The notes under the pieces: generated by a model
The model's input: the letters and a program-made list of their open reading frames with translations, nothing else
What the model was told of the DNA's origin: nothing
Database searches by the model: none
Made by a program: the position numbers and the translations under genes
Part shown: piece after piece, positions 61,641 to 64,000 of the stretch
Layout: every line of letters starts with the position of its first letter
How positions within the stretch are numbered: the first letter of the stretch is position 1
Source: Klebsiella africana
GTDB lineage: Bacteria; Pseudomonadota; Gammaproteobacteria; Enterobacterales; Enterobacteriaceae
Reading direction: 5' to 3'
NCBI RefSeq assembly: GCF_020526085.1
Contig: NZ_CP084874.1
Span: 992,001-1,056,000, forward strand
Length of the DNA stretch: 64,000 nt

Positions 61641-62777
61641 ATGAGCGCGGGAAGCACCAAATTTACCGTTAGCCGTATTGCGGCTCTTTCACTGGTTTCA
61701 CTCTGGCTGGCCGGATGTAGCAATACCAATAATCCGCCGGCGCCGGTCAGCTCTGCCGGCGGTGCCGCCTCTTCCAGCACCAACTCTGGCATGTTGATTA
61801 CGCCGCCATCCTCCGGCGTGACGTCCGCTCCTCAGGCGCAGCCGATCCAGCCGGTGCAGACCCAGACCATTCAGCCGCAGCCGACGCCGATGGCCCAGGA
61901 GCCCGTGCAGACGGTAAATGGCCGGATTGTTTACAACCGCAAATATGGCGATATTCCGAAAGGTAGCTATACCGGCGGCAGTACCTATACGGTAAAACGC
62001 GGTGATACGCTGTTCTATATCGCCTGGGTTACCGGCAACGATTTCCGCGATCTGGCGCAACGCAACAACGTCCCAGCCCCGTATGCGTTGAACGTCGGGC
62101 AGGTGCTGCAGGTTGGCAATGCGGCAGGTCAGCCAATCACCGGTGAAAACGCCGTTTCTCAGGCCAGCGCAAGAGCGAGCGGCGGTGCGACGGCCAGCAC
62201 AACTTCTGCACAAAAATCCACCGCGGTGGTTGCTTCACAACCGACTATTACGTATTCTGAATCTTCAGGTGAACAGAGTGCTACCAAGATGTTGCCTAAT
62301 AATAAACCAGCGACCACAACCACAACGGTTGTCGCGCCGGTAACGGCACCCACAACGGTGAGCACAACCCAGCCGACTGCAAGCAGTACGTCAACCAGTT
62401 CGCCGATCTCAGCATGGCGCTGGCCGACTGATGGCAAAGTTATCGAGAACTTTAGTGGCGCGGAAGGCGGCAATAAAGGTATCGACATTGCAGGCAGTAA
62501 GGGACAGGCTATTGTCGCGACCGCCGATGGGCGCGTCGTCTATGCCGGTAACGCACTGCGCGGCTACGGTAATCTTATTATCATCAAACACAACGATGAT
62601 TACCTGAGTGCCTACGCTCATAACGATACCATGCTGGTTCGGGAGCAACAGGAAGTCAAAGCGGGGCAGAAAATCGCTACCATGGGTAGCACCGGAACCA
62701 GCTCAACAAGATTACATTTTGAAATTCGTTACAAGGGGAAATCCGTCAACCCGCTGCAGTACTTACCGCAGCGATAA
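61641..62777 (+). CDS. nlpD: Murein hydrolase activator lipoprotein NlpD
   Basis: A 378-residue outer-membrane lipoprotein that activates the amidase AmiC at the septum. Signal peptide with lipobox LAGC (Cys26), Ser/Thr/Pro/Gln-rich linker, LysM (about 118-163: [18 protein letters not shown]), a second low-complexity Thr-rich linker, and a C-terminal LytM/M23-like domain (about 265-378) expected to be catalytically dead. In E. coli the main rpoS promoter lies inside nlpD. Confidence 0.96.
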   Translation: MSAGSTKFTVSRIAALSLVSLWLAGCSNTNNPPAPVSSAGGAASSSTNSGMLITPPSSGVTSAPQAQPIQPVQTQTIQPQPTPMAQEPVQTVNGRIVYNRKYGDIPKGSYTGGSTYTVKRGDTLFYIAWVTGNDFRDLAQRNNVPAPYALNVGQVLQVGNAAGQPITGENAVSQASARASGGATASTTSAQKSTAVVASQPTITYSESSGEQSATKMLPNNKPATTTTTVVAPVTAPTTVSTTQPTASSTSTSSPISAWRWPTDGKVIENFSGAEGGNKGIDIAGSKGQAIVATADGRVVYAGNALRGYGNLIIIKHNDDYLSAYAHNDTMLVREQQEVKAGQKIATMGSTGTSSTRLHFEIRYKGKSVNPLQYLPQR

Positions 62778-62935
62778 TTTGGCAAAGTACGGATAAGCGA
62801 AGCATCAGCTAACAGGCGCCAGGGCGGTGTCTATGCGCCTCTCACAGAGAGGAGTAGGGGAAATCGTCCAGGCGTCTTTTGTTGATGTGCCGTGGAAGGT
62901 GCTTTGCTCAGGGATCACGGGTAGGAGCCACCTTT
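62727..62935 (+). promoter_or_regulatory. rpoS 5' leader with small-RNA pairing site
   Basis: AAATTCGTTACAAGGGGAAA (62724-62743) is the conserved leader segment that pairs with DsrA, RprA and ArcZ in E. coli to open the rpoS ribosome-binding region; GGGATCACGGGTAGGAGCCA (62911-62930) is the conserved translation-initiation side. Here nlpD and rpoS are 158 bp apart versus about 62 bp in E. coli. The extra segment holds a second AGGGGAAATC (62856-62865). Confidence 0.75.
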
Positions 62936-63928
62936 ATGAGTCAGAATACGCTGAAAGTTCATGATTTAAATGAAGACGCGGAATTTGATGAGAACGGAAT
63001 TGAGGTTTTCGACGAGAAGGCCTTAGTAGAAGAGGAACCCAGTGATAGCGATCTGGCTGAGGAAGAGCTACTGTCGCAAGGCGCAACCCAGCGCGTACTT
63101 GACGCCACTCAGCTTTATCTTGGAGAGATTGGTTATTCCCCACTGCTGACCGCGGAAGAGGAAGTCTATTTCGCGCGTCGCGCACTGCGTGGTGATGTCG
63201 CTTCACGCCGTCGCATGATTGAAAGTAACCTGCGTCTGGTGGTGAAGATTGCCCGTCGTTACAGTAATCGTGGTCTGGCGCTGCTGGATCTGATTGAAGA
63301 AGGTAACCTCGGCCTTATCCGCGCTGTTGAGAAGTTTGACCCGGAACGTGGGTTCCGTTTTTCGACCTATGCGACCTGGTGGATCCGCCAGACCATTGAA
63401 CGGGCGATCATGAACCAAACCCGGACGATCCGTTTGCCGATCCATATTGTTAAAGAGCTGAACGTCTATCTGCGTACCGCGCGCGAGTTGTCCCATAAGC
63501 TGGACCACGAGCCTAGCGCGGAAGAGATTGCCGAACAGCTGGACAAACCGGTCGATGACGTCAGCCGTATGCTGCGTCTGAACGAGCGCATCACCTCCGT
63601 GGATACCCCGCTGGGGGGCGATTCAGAAAAAGCGCTGCTGGATATTCTGGCCGATGAGAAAGAGAACGGCCCGGAAGACACCACGCAGGACGATGATATG
63701 AAGCAAAGTATCGTCAAATGGCTGTTCGAACTGAACGCCAAGCAGCGTGAAGTTCTGGCACGTCGTTTTGGTCTGCTGGGTTATGAAGCAGCTACGCTGG
63801 AGGATGTGGGCCGTGAAATTGGCCTGACCCGCGAGCGTGTGCGTCAGATCCAGGTGGAAGGTCTGCGTCGCCTGCGGGAAATTCTGCAGGGACAAGGGCT
63901 GAATATCGAAGCGCTCTTCCGCGAATAA
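62936..63928 (+). CDS. rpoS: RNA polymerase sigma factor RpoS (sigma-38)
   Basis: A 330-residue general-stress and stationary-phase sigma factor. Region 1.2-2.4 ([53 protein letters not shown]), region 3 (Lys173 area [19 protein letters not shown], the RssB turnover region) and region 4 ([18 protein letters not shown]). Start [11 protein letters not shown] with TAGGAG upstream. Full length and uninterrupted, unlike the frequent laboratory-adapted rpoS mutants. Confidence 0.97.
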   Translation: MSQNTLKVHDLNEDAEFDENGIEVFDEKALVEEEPSDSDLAEEELLSQGATQRVLDATQLYLGEIGYSPLLTAEEEVYFARRALRGDVASRRRMIESNLRLVVKIARRYSNRGLALLDLIEEGNLGLIRAVEKFDPERGFRFSTYATWWIRQTIERAIMNQTRTIRLPIHIVKELNVYLRTARELSHKLDHEPSAEEIAEQLDKPVDDVSRMLRLNERITSVDTPLGGDSEKALLDILADEKENGPEDTTQDDDMKQSIVKWLFELNAKQREVLARRFGLLGYEAATLEDVGREIGLTRERVRQIQVEGLRRLREILQGQGLNIEALFRE

Positions 63929-63941
63929 GACGTTTTCTCTC

Positions 63942-63973
63942 AAAAAGGCCCCCTCGAAAGTCGGGGCCTTTTT
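63942..63973 (+). terminator. Intrinsic terminator of rpoS
   Basis: An 11-bp stem AAAAAGGCCCC/GGGGCCTTTTT (63942-63952 with 63963-63973), 10-nt loop, whose 3' arm supplies the T-run. Confidence 0.92.
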
Positions 63974-64000
63974 CTTTGTCCTAGCCGAGGCGGGTTTCCT

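Overview
The window reads as a contiguous piece of an enterobacterial chromosome, most likely Klebsiella (K. pneumoniae complex). This is inferred from near-identity of many proteins to remembered E. coli K-12 homologues, an E. coli-like gene order (csrB-yqcC-truC-yqcA, gudPXD, barA, rlmD, relA, mazG, pyrG, eno, queE, ygc genes, queD, cysJIH, type I-E cas genes, iap, cysDNC, ygbE-ftsB-ispDF-truD-surE-pcm-nlpD-rpoS), and Klebsiella-like differences: garK joined to gudPXD, no mazEF between relA and mazG, and a second cysG next to cysDNC. No search was run; identifications rest on reading the translations.

Layout. 1-7600: 3' end of the CsrA-sponging RNA CsrB, small housekeeping genes, then the glucarate operon gudP-gudX-gudD-garK. 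7600-18700: a 72-bp tandem repeat, barA (the kinase that drives csrB through UvrY), rlmD, relA, mazG, pyrG, eno. 18700-32330: an orphan extended SDR, queE, then the ygc cluster: kinase and transporter (ygcE, yqcE) facing a dehydrogenase/oxidase/transporter/ETF operon (ygcW-U-S-R-Q), plus a convergent unit ygcN-O-P (ETF-quinone oxidoreductase-like, ferredoxin-like, GlpP-type antiterminator) and queD. 32330-37000: cysJIH sulfite/PAPS reduction. 37190-48060: a complete type I-E CRISPR-Cas locus with a 29-repeat array. 48160-52450: two exported proteins of unknown function and iap. 52690-64000: sulfate activation (cysG, cysD, cysN, cysC) and the ygbE-to-rpoS block.

Two regulatory arrangements stand out. 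(1) The 606-bp AT-rich cas3-casA gap holds, on the minus strand, two degenerate CRISPR repeats that keep the Cas6e hairpin and an AUAAACCN handle around a 26-nt spacer, followed by a terminator. The first 15 nt of that spacer match exactly a site 232 bp away beside an ATG PAM, abutting a candidate promoter that leads into an 8-codon minigene with a good ribosome-binding site and then casA. This looks like a natural guide RNA of the CreR/CreA kind: Cascade would repress its own operon, or a small toxin. (2) The divergent yqcE and ygcW control region is mirror-symmetric: each side has a CRP site, the same roughly 40-nt element at the same distance, and then a strong intrinsic terminator before the first gene. 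The cluster also encodes YgcP, a GlpP-family antiterminator, which suggests paired leader antitermination.
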